A stretch of DNA of 64,000 nucleotides from positions 40,345,353 through 40,409,352 of the forward strand of contig CM055903.1 of NCBI GenBank assembly GCA_029582155.1. Reading direction: 5' to 3'. The notes beneath the pieces are model-generated. The model saw only the letters and a program-made list of their open reading frames with translations. It ran no database searches and had not been told where the DNA came from. This DNA is from Panopea generosa. Taxonomy: Eukaryota > Mollusca > Bivalvia > Adapedonta > Hiatellidae. Position 1 is the stretch's first letter, and every line of letters starts with the position of its first letter. Positions 21,331 to 33,408 of the stretch are shown here, one piece after another. The position numbers and the translations under genes are program-made.

Positions 21331-22229
21331 TCCTACAGATTGTATAAAGCCATAAAATATCATTTGATCCAGAACCCGGTTGTTTGTCATCAGGTGTGCC
21401 AAATGGGATAAAATAAGGCTAAACCATTATTGATAGTAGGGAGGCTATCAGAAGGGTCAATCGCAGTAGTAATAGCATGCTTCTGGTATGTGATCAGTGG
21501 ACCATATCCATCGAAATGTGTTTGATCAGAAATTTCTCTGATCTACAAGCTGTGTTATGGCAAATAACCCCCACCTCCACAAAAGCGCATTGATGAGTAG
21601 TCTCTGCTAATAAAATTTAAAAATCATTTGAAATTATTAACACGGTTGATTTAACTTTAATCCATTATTTTTATAAATTTCCTACGGAATCTGACAAGTG
21701 TTTAATTTTTTTAAAATAAATGACATCAACATGTCTGACACTTTTTAAGAGTTTTATGTACATTACACCGATAAAATTCCTTTGATACCCTTACATCAAA
21801 AATTAAGTGAAATAGCATGTGTCATAATAATATTTATTTCGCTGGTGACATCATAGGACATTGACACAAGGTAATAATGAAATGGACAGCGTGTTCTGAG
21901 ATGTGTGAAAACTTTTCCGTAATGTCAATCATATAACAGAACAGCGACATAAATTGGTGTGTAGATCAGTTAATTGTGGGAGTTGTGTAAGCAGGCCAAG
22001 CATCACCTGACTGTTTTATCACACTTCTAAAAGCAAAGACACGATGCCCGAGGTATTGGTTTTCACGATTAATTCAAAGACATAAATTAAAGTTACAGGT
22101 ATATCTATTTATAGAAGTTAAATGACTAAAAGAGCAATCATTTTGATTAATTATTTATTTCATTGTCAATATACCTATGATAATATTAGAGGATATCCAA
22201 ATCTCCAAGATATATCCTAAAAACACATT

Positions 22230-22395
22230 TAATTTTTGTTGCGTTTAACGTTTGCATTACCGTTTTGTATCGTTCGTGGATCGTTTGTCCTGTAGCATTC
22301 CTATATCGTTTCGTTTGCATTTTTAGTCTGTTTGTTTAAAGTTTATATTGTGTTTGATATTCGTTTCGTTTGCGTTCGTTTTGTGTACCAGAACA
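22230..22395 (+). repeat. CGTTT-rich low-complexity stretch
   Basis: CGTTT/CGTTC words recur irregularly within an AT-rich background (TTGCGTTTAACGTTTGC, TATCGTTCGTGGATCGTTTG, TATCGTTTCGTTTGC). No ORF and no clear period. Confidence 0.55.
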
Positions 22396-22915
22396 AATTA
22401 AAGTCTGTACCTCAATCTAAACGTAATTTTCTAAAGAATTGAATCGAAATGCTTTTAACTGGTATATTTTGGACTCTGAATCAAAATGGCACTACTCACG
22501 AAATAGCAGATTATATGTGCATTTAAACTCCCTGTTCTTTAGGAATATATGACAAATAAATTAGTTGCTTTTGATATAAATCAAGATCAATATAAAAACA
22601 ACACACACAATGACATAGTGCTCATTTTTAATGAAACTAAGTTTTTGTGATAACTGTTTTTGGTTGAAGGAGAAGTCACTTTTCCATAAAATTCAGACCC
22701 AGCTTGAGCCCTCTAAGGCACTCATTGAAATACATTTCACTATTAAAACTTGTAATAATCAGTTAAAGTTATGTTTCAGTTTAGGCATTAAAATGAGAAA
22801 AGATATGCAAAGAAAAGTAATGATTTAGAGGAAAGTAAGCTTTTGCAAATTTCTGTTAAAGAATTCAAGCACTAGGGGAATACCATTTCTGATAGTCAAG
22901 TGCTGGGGTGACCCT

Positions 22916-24249
22916 GTGCTTAAATGGCCTGTGGAGAAGCCTAACATGTATATATATACATATATAGATGAACAGTCACTAAGACAACACAGATCCTTAC
23001 AGGAGAGAATACCAGACAACAATTTCCATCCAGAGTGGTGTCTGCCAACTCACTGGAAGAGTTCATATTCCTACTTCAGATTTGACCAACCAGATTCCAA
23101 AGCTTTTGACAAAGTCCCTCATGTACGGCTACTACACAAGTTGGACCACTACAATGTAAGGGGCAACGTCAAGAGATGGATACAGTCATTCCTATCCAAC
23201 TGAAAACAGCAAGTCTTCCTTGATGGTGCCAAGTCAAGAATAGCAGACATACTTTCCGGCATTCCGCAAGGGACAGTACTCGGCCCGCTACTGTTTTTAG
23301 CCTTCATCAATGACCTCCCAGATGTGATCAAGACGTCATCATCCTCCAAACTGTTTGCCAATGACAGCGCAGTCTTCAAGGTGATCTAGAACGACCATGA
23401 CAGACAGTTCCTCCAGGAAGACCTCACAGCACTGGAAAAGTGGGAAGAGACATGGCAGATGAGCTTCAACCCCACTAAGTGCACTGTCATCAGGATCGCT
23501 CCTCGATGTCGGAAAATCATCGACACCACATACAGTCTCCATGGCCACACACTTGAGGTGGTGGATGCAAGTAAATACCTTGGAGTCACCATCACAGAAA
23601 GCCTCACCTGGGAGAAACACATAGGCAACATCATGAGCAAGGCCAGTTGGACTCTGGCACACCATCTGTCAAGGGAGCTTCTTATAAGGCCATGGTTTGC
23701 CCCAAACTCGAGAATGCCACCACCGTCTGGGACTCATACCAGCTAAACCACGTCAACACTACAGAGCAGGTTCAGCAGCAAGCAGCCCACTTTGTTTTCA
23801 ACAACTATTCGACTAAAGAACCTAGGATGTATCTCCAATATGCTTTAAGAACTGAACTGGGATCCCCTTGAACAGCGTCGAAAACACAGCCGACTCTCCA
23901 TGATATACAAGATCCGCAACAACCTTGTTGACATCAATGCAGACAAGTTCCTCCAAAGCGGCGATACGCATATCAGAGGACAACATAGGCTATTCAAGGA
24001 GCGTATCAAAGACCAGATACTGTCAGTGCAAGAATGGAATCTTCTTCCTGCCAGCATGGTATCTGCGCTTACCTTGGAAGCCTTCAGGTCACTCCTGTTG
24101 GAGTAACCGACACATTTTTCACCAGACATGATTACTGTATATCAACATTTGAGACTTCTGTGCAACATCACCACGCCTAGTCTCGTAGTGCTACATACGT
24201 TCTTTTAAGAACCAAGCTCAGTATATGGAAGAAGAGAAGAAGAAGAGAA
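22916..24249 (+). mobile_element. Broken CR1/L2-like non-LTR retrotransposon, reverse transcriptase 3' part
   Basis: Frames shift and stops interrupt, but the order of reverse transcriptase blocks is clear: DSKAFDKVPHVRLLHKLD and RWIQSFLSN, then SGIPQGTVLGPLLFLAFIND, LFANDSAVF (in place of the usual F/YADD catalytic block), MSFNPTKCTVIRI, DASKYLGVTITESLTW and finally ASMVSALTLEAFRSLLLE. The element ends in a GAAGAAG-type tail near 24225-24249, as CR1/L2 elements often do. The 5' part (endonuclease, ORF1) is absent. Replacement of the first catalytic Asp by Asn and in-frame stops at about 23201 and 23386 mean it is dead. Weak homology begins somewhere between 22916 and 23080. Confidence 0.88.
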
Positions 24250-26579
24250 CCCAGAGATTGTACATACTTTTCTGTTAATAACCATTGGAAGAAGCTGTAC
24301 GCCATTAATATGACATGTTTTTCATCGCTGAGCTAAATATGATATAGAAACTTGCCAGAACATTAAGCCTAAAGAATATGCTGTATTAACAACGTACCCG
24401 GAAACAAGTCAACTTAGCTGCTTATTTCAAGTGTCATAAAATGAATCACGAGTGACTAATGGCTTGTTGACTTTATTTGTTTTAATAACAAATGCTTGAA
24501 ATTAAGGACGATCTGTACATTTCTGTACGAAATAAATTTGATAATAATGTTCTATTCGATAAAACGGTGTGTATCTTTAATTTAAGTAATTTTACCTGTT
24601 TTACTTCTTTTAGTATTTTGAAATTCAATATGGCGGGTGTTTACCGGTATTTACACACCTGTGTGAAAATAGGTAAATTACCTGTGAACGGTGTCGTATG
24701 AAAAATACACAATTATAAATATCGCACAAATACGAATGATGTTCTGTTCCACACTATTAAATATATATATTTTTCATTATCATGATTTATATAGAAAAGA
24801 TCTTTATATATCTGTGTGTTAACAAGGTTTACACAGACAATGGTGATAATGGAAATAACGATGTGTCCTGAAAATCAGTGACTTAATTAATTGTCTCTGG
24901 GGGGAAATGCAAAAGTTTTATTTTTGTTGTACGCGTGTAAATTTTGTGCCAGTCCATTAAAAAAAAAACTGCATGTTCAATGAATAAATCTTAATGAAAC
25001 GATGGCATCAGACTTAAAGTCTATTAGGGGGAAAAATATGCAAATATTGACCACGGTGGGCAAGAATCAATGTGTTTGAAGATATATACTACATAAATAG
25101 GATATTTATCAATAATCACGAGGCTGTAAGGAGTTAGCAGACAACTGTACGTCCAGAAACATACGTGTTATTTATTCATTAGTACGCCCTTGACGGTTTA
25201 TTGCTAAATTATTTGTGGAGCGCGTGATCCAGAGGTACTACGGCTATGTGTGGTGTCCTTGAGCAAGACACCTTTTCTGTATATGCTTACTACTGGTTCT
25301 CCCCAGGAAGACTTCGAGCGTGATTTGTCTAAGTTGTAAGAGCTTGTTTCATAATTGAAGTACAATAAATAAGTTTAAACTAATTTAAGCTCGAGTGCGA
25401 AAAGAGCTTAACGCTTATTTGAAGTCTGCTTCATTGGTAGAAACAGTACTGAGAGTTGATTTTTTAGAGAAGCATCGAGTCGAGCTGTGGTTCGTATCTG
25501 CAACCTCTGGCGTGAGTGACCAACACTCTATCCAGTACACTATCCCCTCTCATTGCTGCTTGCGATACAGGAATCAGAGACTCGGAGAAACAGGGTTATT
25601 AGAGAATCTCATTAATTAATATTAACAAAACTAGGATGTAAGGAACTGTTAAATATGGTCGTTATAATAGGCGCGTTTGAGTATTCCAATAGTAGGCCAG
25701 TGCGAAACCAGGTAGCAGGAACTCGAAAAACATCTCATTCATATTCATGACGCAAGGGAGTAAGAAAGCTTTTAATTGGCTTGTTTAATGCAGATATATA
25801 TATAAGTATTGAAACAGATACAAATATATACGTAGAAAAGGTCACAGGTATTAACGTGGCCAGGCAGTAGGGACCGGTGAATAGGCACGTTAGATTACAT
25901 TGTTAATTAATCAATATGTTACGGATAATCAAGGACTTGTATAGAAGGATAAGAAATTTGTATCTCCTGGCTAAATGTTGATAAAACAGCACACGAAAGA
26001 TTCAATATTTGGCAAATTAATCATTTGTAAGTCACAGGCAACTGATTTAAACATGTTGCTATCATGCACAATGATCTTGAATTAAAGATGTTGAGGTTAG
26101 AAGGAACATTTCTCGTTATTTTAGCTGCAGTATACACATTTTGTAACCAAATTCACTTCAACAATTTTAAACACAAATTGTTGGGAATGGTATTGTTTTG
26201 ATGAGAATTTCATTCGGCTGTGTAAGAATTTTGATTCGTGTTCCTGAGGTGAATGGAAGTCAAAATAATTGAAATATTGCGAGATTTTGCGTGAATACCC
26301 AAGCGTTCACAAACTGTCAATCAGTTTCATTTCCTTCTATATATAATTTCTTGGGATAATGATCATTATCATCATTTGCTGTGACATTCTCAATATTGTA
26401 TACATAATTTTACATAAAAAAGTTTCAAATTCATGATTTTAGCTGTAAAGTATTTGTAACGTAAGATAACTAAATTACATTTGTAAAGTGACGGTACAGT
26501 CGTAAATAAATGCTTACCTATTGCAGAGGCATATGTTTTTGCCTATTGTTATGTTAGTTGCAAGTAGTTATACTTGAGG
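24250..26579. other. Gene-free stretch
   Basis: AT-rich with no coding-looking ORF. A tRNA-like SINE head (reverse: GGTTGCAGATACGAACCAC) lies near 25490-25540, and degenerate copies of the repeat at 26780-27075 lie near 25570-25750. Confidence 0.5.
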
Positions 26580-26605
26580 AGGGGGGGGGGGGGGGGGGGG
26601 GGGGG
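26580..26605 (+). repeat. Poly-G tract
   Basis: A single long G run, similar to those at 21137-21169 and 61779-61802; a potential G-quadruplex former on the plus strand. Confidence 0.85.
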
Positions 26606-26779
26606 CATTAATTGTGATTTTTAGTCATGTGCATACTGTATTTATATAATATAATATTATTTTTGTGTATTCGGACTATCTGTCATATTGTATAAATATA
26701 TACATGTGTTTATACTCTCCTGTATTTCAGGAAATAAATATATCTTATCTAATTCAATCATTAATATTCATGTTTGTAG

Positions 26780-27075
26780 TTTATTAATTACTCGAGCTCA
26801 TAAGAATATTTAATAATATTCACGAGCAAAATAAATCTGTAAGAACTTAGTAAACAGACCTGTTAGAATATATCATTAATGTTCATGAGCTAGGAAGTAG
26901 GAACTCGGTAAACAGGCTTGTTAGAACATCTCATTAATTTTCATGAGCTAGGACGTAGGTACTCGGTAAACATGATTGTTAGAATATCTCATAAATAGTC
27001 ATGAGCTTAGGTCTGAAGTAGGTAAACAGGCTTCAGTGTTAGAATATCTTATTACTATTCGTAAAATTAGTAAAT
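26780..27075. repeat. Tandem repeat, about 65-72 bp units
   Basis: Four imperfect units share CATTAATNTTCATGAGCTAG, a GTAGG-ACTCGGTAAACAGGC segment and TTGTTAGAATATCTC. A fifth, more divergent partner lies around 25690-25755. Confidence 0.75.
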
Positions 27076-27149
27076 ATGGGCCCAACGAGCAGTCTCGTTA
27101 TTTTTTGCCTTGCCTTGGTCACACGCATCATAGCTGTATTTTGGAGATA

Positions 27150-27200
27150 ATACGAGGTATGTCCCAAAAGTTATAGGACGACCCTGTCATTTTCGTATTT
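27150..27200 (+). mobile_element. Possible solitary mariner end
   Basis: ATACGAGGTATGTCCCAAAA followed by GTTATAGGACGACC resembles the inverted-repeat end of some mariner elements. No matching second end was found downstream, so this is a relic at best. Confidence 0.35.
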
Positions 27201-27577
27201 TGGGCGTTAATGTTTAACCAGTGCTATCAATGGATAGATCGACACATCTTCTATTGTCATAAAACATCAAATCAACTTTCAGTCAGCATAGGTTCATGCA
27301 AAAGTCACTATTGTAACACAAGTTTAGAAACTACTAAGTGTCTTAAAATATGAAATCAGATTCCAAAATTATGTAAATATTATATTCATTTATTTCGATT
27401 CTAAATATTCGACTCAAAGTTTCGATCAGAAATTCCCCGTTCTATGGGACTCCAGTTCCACTGTATGTTAAGATGTGTCATGTCTTTATAAATCGACATG
27501 TAAGAAAATGCAATAGCGGATCAAGGTTAGCGGAGAGGGGTGTAGTTGGGTTTCTAATAGTATGGTTAAACTTACTG

Positions 27578-27803
27578 AAAGGGTCCTGTGGTCGAGTGAT
27601 CTAAAGCGTCGTTTTAAGATCACATACCTCTCACCTCCAAGTTCTTGTGTTCGAGCCCCATTCGCTCCAAAAAACTGTATGTGAGAAAGTTTGCCAGTTA
27701 CTTGCGGCAGTTCTACTGAGATTGTTTCTGGGGTCTTCATCCACCATTAAAACTGAATATGCCATATATAACCTGAAATAAGTTGAAAAATAACTTAAAA
27801 TCC
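27578..27803 (+). mobile_element. SINE family 2 copy
   Basis: A-box region GTGGTCGAGTGATC, B box TTGTGTTCGAGCCCC, body AGAAAGTTTGCCAGTTACTT and 3' part GCCATATATAACCTGAAATA. Confidence 0.85.
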
Positions 27804-28273
27804 GGAGCTAGACTTTACGAACGCGCCCGTAAACCACGAAACCCAGAATCCACCACTGTAAACGTACAAATGAGGTCATGTAACGAATAAAAAAACTGAC
27901 AATTGGTAGGTCCACTCCCACATATTTACATAATGACGAAATTTCTTAATTAATGTCATAGAACGTCTCGGGTGTTAGCCATTTTTATGTTCGAATCGAT
28001 ATTCTTTACGCATGTTATTATGTATTAGTAAATTATACATGGGCCTGTGCCAGGAAAAATTATAGCTTTCGATATATAAACGGATTACTGTTTCAATGTT
28101 AAAAGGGGTAACGCTTATATTCTTAAAGTTCACACTGCCTTTACACAAAATTCAAGTAGGTATGCGGTTTTTAGAATAAATCTATATTAACCCCATTGCA
28201 ACTTCCGATCAAGCGACATGGAATAACTTATTGATATGAACTTTGTATATGTCAACATGTTCTTAAATTTAAC

Positions 28274-28540
28274 TTGAAGCTCAATTGCGAAATGAATGAA
28301 TGCATGGGTGTAGGAGCGTTTCAATTATTGGGCGATATTGGGGGGCAACCTGAGGAAAGAGTGTATGAGGATGCACTTCCAGGCCCCGAGGTCTATGCTG
28401 AACCTGAATATTGGGGGGAGGGGGTGGGGGCTAGCCTCCCGGTTCCTACGCCTATGGAATGGGATTTTACGGCGTACCAACACATTATAGATTATTCGAC
28501 GCCAACAGGAAAGAATATTCCAGGTTCACTCTACATGTAA
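28274..28540 (+). CDS. Possible coding exon of unknown gene
   Basis: An open frame of up to 88 codons whose sequence is not low-complexity and is rich in Glu, Pro and Tyr: GAFQLLGDIGGQPEERVYED, then PEVYAEPEYWGEG and MEWDFTAYQHIIDYSTP. Its GC content is clearly higher than the AT-rich surroundings, which suggests selection on the protein. Starts are possible at 28274 or 28292; the frame ends in TAA right after SLYM. It could instead be a first coding exon using a donor near AATATTCCAG|GT at about 28519-28524. I do not recognise the family, and no partner exon is evident nearby. It may be a chance ORF. Confidence 0.35.
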   Translation: MKLNCEMNECMGVGAFQLLGDIGGQPEERVYEDALPGPEVYAEPEYWGEGVGASLPVPTPMEWDFTAYQHIIDYSTPTGKNIPGSLYM

Positions 28541-28804
28541 AAAAACAATAAATTAACATACAGATAAAAAAATCACATCAACAAATGAATATACAAAATA
28601 AATCTAGAACCTTAATACTTGCAGAACTGCAGAGTTTCAGCAAATTCTATCGTATTAGGCCTACTCAAATTGTCGCTTCTTACGACATGCATGGGTCACA
28701 GTGATCATTTTCTTGCCATCATCCATATGGCTTCCTGGAACCACACAGGGGCTGGTCATTTAACCACAATAATGAACATGACAAAAATGATAAAATGGAC
28801 ATGA

Positions 28805-30589
28805 CACCCATTCAGAGATCGACAGTGACTCTATTCTTAACACGGTATTCAATTGCAAAATAAAGTTAAAGCTTTAGTTAAACGCTATCGAGTACGTTTT
28901 CTGGAGAGAACTCTATAGAACTGGTGTTACTTGTGAATATCAAGTATTTTTTTAATCGAACCTGCAACCTCTAGTATGGGCGGTCTACGTTCTGCCCACT
29001 ACATAACAGCCCGTTAACATAACACGGGGAACAGTAATAAATGGTAACGGTAAACGTCTCACACCACGTTTATATTTCACATAGGGCTCCATTGTAACTT
29101 TTATGTAAAAAACACAGTGGGAAAAAATCAAATACTTCACTGGTTCAAGATATGCAATTATAAAGGTGGAAAAAGCATACCTTGACCAATACTATGTCAA
29201 CTATTCGCCCACGATGCGGTTCGAACCAACAGTTTTGAAATGACACATAATTGTCCAGAAAGCTTGTATCAGCATCAATTTTTCAGTGGTGATTTCTAAA
29301 ATACTGACCATTTAACTCATGCTAGGAAAAATAAATCATTGCAGTACAAAGCCCTGAAAAAAGAAGAAAAAAAGGAGAACTAAAGTCTTATTTCTACCTC
29401 CTTCATCGGTAGGTCCGGAGTACTCGAGGGAGATAATAGTGGTGTGAGTCCTAAATGACACTAATGTTAAATATGATTGATCGTGAATATATAACTTCTT
29501 ATCTTGTGATCGTGGGGTAAACCGTTATTTGTATACACAACCAAAAAAACGAGGACATTTATAAAAAGATAAATAGATATAAACAAAAGAAAGAAAAAAA
29601 AGAATATATGGGCCAATTTAATTATATATAATATCGGAAAATATATTAAGTTACGTTTGGAATTGATACTACAATATAGTTTCTGAGATTATTAGATACA
29701 TGTAGTACAATACTGTACTGTATTTTAACCTATTTCGACAAGTGTGCCACTCAACAAGTAAATATGTGGGGTAGGGATTTAATAAACTGCTTCTTTTGAT
29801 TGATTATACGAATAGAAAGACGCACTTTTTTTATTTTGAAGTACCATATTTCCATGTAATTACGCTTTAAGTAAGTCTACACATACTCCATAACATTTGT
29901 TAAGGACCGTTCCCTGTATGAATTCTACTAAACTACAATTCAAATTGTTCTGTGGACAAACTTAGAAACGGTTTTCTGATGTTGAAAAAACATGGTTAAA
30001 TCTAAAATTGATAAATAAAAAATTTGAAAAATATAAATGTTGGGGCAAAAACTGTTATTTTTGTTTTTGTTTATGTCTTTATTTTATAATGTAACTTTGA
30101 TATATATAATATATATAAATACGGGTTTAAATATATTATATATTTACATTAATATTGTTTTTTAATATAATGCACATAGTTGTAGTAGCATTCATTTGGT
30201 ATAAACTATCAGAGCAGCTCCGAATTTGTTTTTGAAAAACTGTACATATACCATTTTAATGTAACATCTGTGTGAAATACATGGTCCTTAACTTATTTTG
30301 TGGAGTGTATATATACAACCATGTCACATGGAGACACAAAGCTATGTACAATGCAGAGATCGAACTTAAATCAATAGTTGAGGCGCTAGACGTGATCTCT
30401 TACTTAAATTTACAATAGCAATATTTATATAGGTATTACGGGCCTTTGTCATGTATAACGGACAAAGACAATATGGGGATTTTTTAATAGTCAAAAGTTG
30501 TTGCCGAAATGGGAAAAATCACATGTACTCTGTGTATTCAAATGCTTAAATGGTGTTATAATTATTACAGGAGTGTTTGTTTGTTGTTG

Positions 30590-30590
<1 letters not shown>
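28805..30590. other. Gene-free stretch
   Basis: AT-rich with only short chance ORFs. A tRNA-like SINE head in reverse (CGAACCTGCAACCTCTAGTA, near 28958-28977) is the only recognisable item. Confidence 0.5.

Positions 30591-30593
<3 letters not shown>

Positions 30594-30676
<83 letters not shown>
30594..30676 (+). repeat. (GA)n microsatellite
   Basis: About 40 uninterrupted GA units. It creates Arg-Glu and Ser-Leu alternating frames on the two strands that are not genes. Confidence 0.97.
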
Positions 30677-30679
<3 letters not shown>

Positions 30680-30967
30680 ACAAATGTTCAAAATGAAATA
30701 GAAACTTATCACCAAACAAAATCCTTTACAAATTCTTTAAGTTGCAAATTGCGAAGTATTGCAGTAAAACCTACAGAAAAAATAGCACTATGTGTACTAA
30801 TAAAATACTGCCCATTGAGTGTTGTATTACCTAGCTGTTCTATACGAGTATCTTATTTGTTTAACATATACATTTCTTAGTTTATTATATGACAGATCAT
30901 ACCAACATGTTTGATGATAAAAACACCACAGAATAACTTAAATGAACCACCGCTCTTCAACGAGTAA

Positions 30968-31175
30968 AGTCACCCATGACCGAGTTGACCAAATATCTCA
31001 TCGCTGAAGTCAAGAGTTCGAATCCAGCTCGGTTAAAAAAACATATGTGAAAATTTGCCAGTAACATTTTGAAGGACGGTGGTTCCATTAAGATTCATTC
31101 TTGTTTTCTTCCGCCAGTAAAACTGGATATGCCACTTAAAATCTGCCATGGGTTAAAAATGGCGTGGAGCCCCAT
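30968..31175 (+). mobile_element. SINE family 2 copy, diverged
   Basis: The head is ATGACCGAGTTGACC and AAGAGTTCGAATCCAGCTCG. The body follows, TGAAGGACGGTGGTTCCATT, with CCAGTAAAACTGGATATGCC. Confidence 0.75.
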
Positions 31176-31418
31176 CAAGGAGAAATGACAAACTTTCTCA
31201 TATGAAGTATTTGAACTGAGGTTGAGCTTGAACCCACAACCTAATTAGTGTGACGTCATGGAGGTCAGATGTTGATATTTGGACATACAGCAAGCACAAA
31301 AACAACACATTTTATTGAAAATAAAAAGAAATTTGAGGACATATATTTTATTTTACAAATTTGCCTAGCAGAGTTCTTCAGCGACTGATAAATAGTTTCT
31401 TTTCAAAGAAAGTTTGTT

Positions 31419-31640
31419 TGAATATTTAGCATATTTTAATGCCATTAAAAGCTAATAGACGATCAGTTAACCTAACCACTCTTCCTGGGATTCCGGAGGG
31501 TTAACCAGTACTCGAGCACACACATATATGTAAATAACTGATAACTTTCCTATTTAAATTAGGAATTAGCGGTGAGAAGCAAATTACAGTGAGAAGCAAT
31601 GTCGTATATCAACCATCACGGAAACTGTGGCCGGTACTGT
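31419..31640 (-). mobile_element. SINE family 1 copy lacking its head
   Basis: In reverse it carries the family 1 body: CCACTCTTCCTGGGATTCCG, GTTAACCAGTACTCGAGCAC and AAGCAATGTCGTATATC. It stops in the region before the B box. Confidence 0.75.
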
Positions 31641-33400
31641 TAAAGAACAATGTCGTTTCTTGTTTAATTAAATATTATTTGAAACAATGGAGAGTTGTGA
31701 GACGACACAGATAGGTCAGTGTTTGTTTGTCTCAGAACAGACAACACTATGCAAAGAGTAAGTGCTAAAAAATCTATAATAAAAGCAACAGTTTGAACTT
31801 TGTCAATAATTCAGTAATTCAAAATAATATCAATCGAATCGCTTAATCCGTTTTTATTGACATTCAAATCTCTTAGTTAGATTTGAGAAGAGTTGCTTCG
31901 GGTTATCTCTACAGTGTTATAACTGTTTTTAGGAAAGCACAGTCAACAACGCCATCAGTAAAGATGAACCCATATGAAAACATTTAATCTCCTAGTATGT
32001 ATATCTGGAATTTCCTATCTAAGAAATTCTTAACATAATTATGTTATCAAACAAGTCGCGTCACGCTAATTTTGAAACAATGAGTAAACCGTCTTAAAAT
32101 TCCAGTTTACTTCTCCTTGGATTTTTCTATTATACCGAGAAAAACTGATGAAAAAAATGTTTGTTAAACGTTTTGTATATACATATCCTTTATTAAAGTC
32201 TCATCATAGTATAGACATAAAACATTTACACTTTAGTTTAACAATAGCACATATACCAAATTTAGCAAAGAGTCTCTTGTAATTCTAAATAGAATGGCAT
32301 GGTTCTGTACATGTATATATAATGACCATGTTTATGTATGTTTTATGTTGTAACAATGATGGCACTTTAACAATGAATGAAACATATACCATGTAATTTT
32401 ATAAGAAGTGTAAGAGACTATAAAATCAATTATATCACATAACCAAGATCACAGTTACAGAGTAAAACAATATTTTCATATTTTGTATGCATCTGTTCAT
32501 ATCCTCATTGGCTTTTTAGTCCTTTGAATAAAATGTTATCAACGTTTTTAAGTTATAATTCTTTAAAGAATGGCATGACTTTTTGTTAAATAGGAACGTG
32601 TTCTGTAGTTGATATATACATGTACTTGTAACGACACTAGCGAGACTTAAATAAAGAACAAGAACTATAATTGAGGTCCTCGTTGATGACAGAAAATGTT
32701 TTAATGAGTTTTATTATTTAATACACGTGTCTATTTTACTCATTTTTTTAGGAATGGTGTTTAATGTCATTTTCAACACATTTAAGTTATATACTTTAAT
32801 TCATTATAAGTAAATTTTGCTATTTGGTGTTTGAATGATTTCATACGAAAACTATAGGATATTTATATATATATATAAAGTTGGTGTCTGCGTGCTATAA
32901 CGTTCAAGTACAGTTTGCGTATCTTTGTTTACACTTTCCTCTATGCTCCTTAAATACAAGTTATGTATAAATTAATGGACGAGTTTGGGAGAATACAATA
33001 GACTATAGGTTTATTGTTGTTGTTGTTGTTGTTTTTATTTAAAAGAAGATTATCATAACACTATTTTTGTTTTAAATTATGAATGACATATCGTATGTAC
33101 TCCTGTTAAACGTCAAAATTGTTCATTATTGCAAACTGTCCAAAAGGAACAACTGATAAAATTCTAATGTTAATGCCACACCAATAATAAAATTCTATTC
33201 TAGTAATATACCGTAGTATAACAGTGTTCATGAAGTTATAAATTAATTATGGAACAGTTAAAATTCACATTTTTAATATTTTGGGAAACAGCATTGCATC
33301 TAGGACAATTGGCATTAAACCCGTGATTTTGGCCCAAATTTTTAATTATTTATCATTAATGGTTGTTGATTACCACCAGGGCAGATTCTTACATATAACA
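31641..33400. other. Gene-free stretch, 3' flank of the HAD-like gene
   Basis: AT-rich; a short TTG triplet run at about 33013-33031. No coding ORF. It should include the 3' untranslated region of the minus-strand gene ending at 33409, but its poly(A) site could not be fixed. Confidence 0.45.
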
Positions 33401-33408
33401 CATGACCT

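Noticed and set aside
30491..30880. Frames with Arg-Glu or Ser-Leu runs
   Set aside because: Translation of the (GA)n microsatellite.
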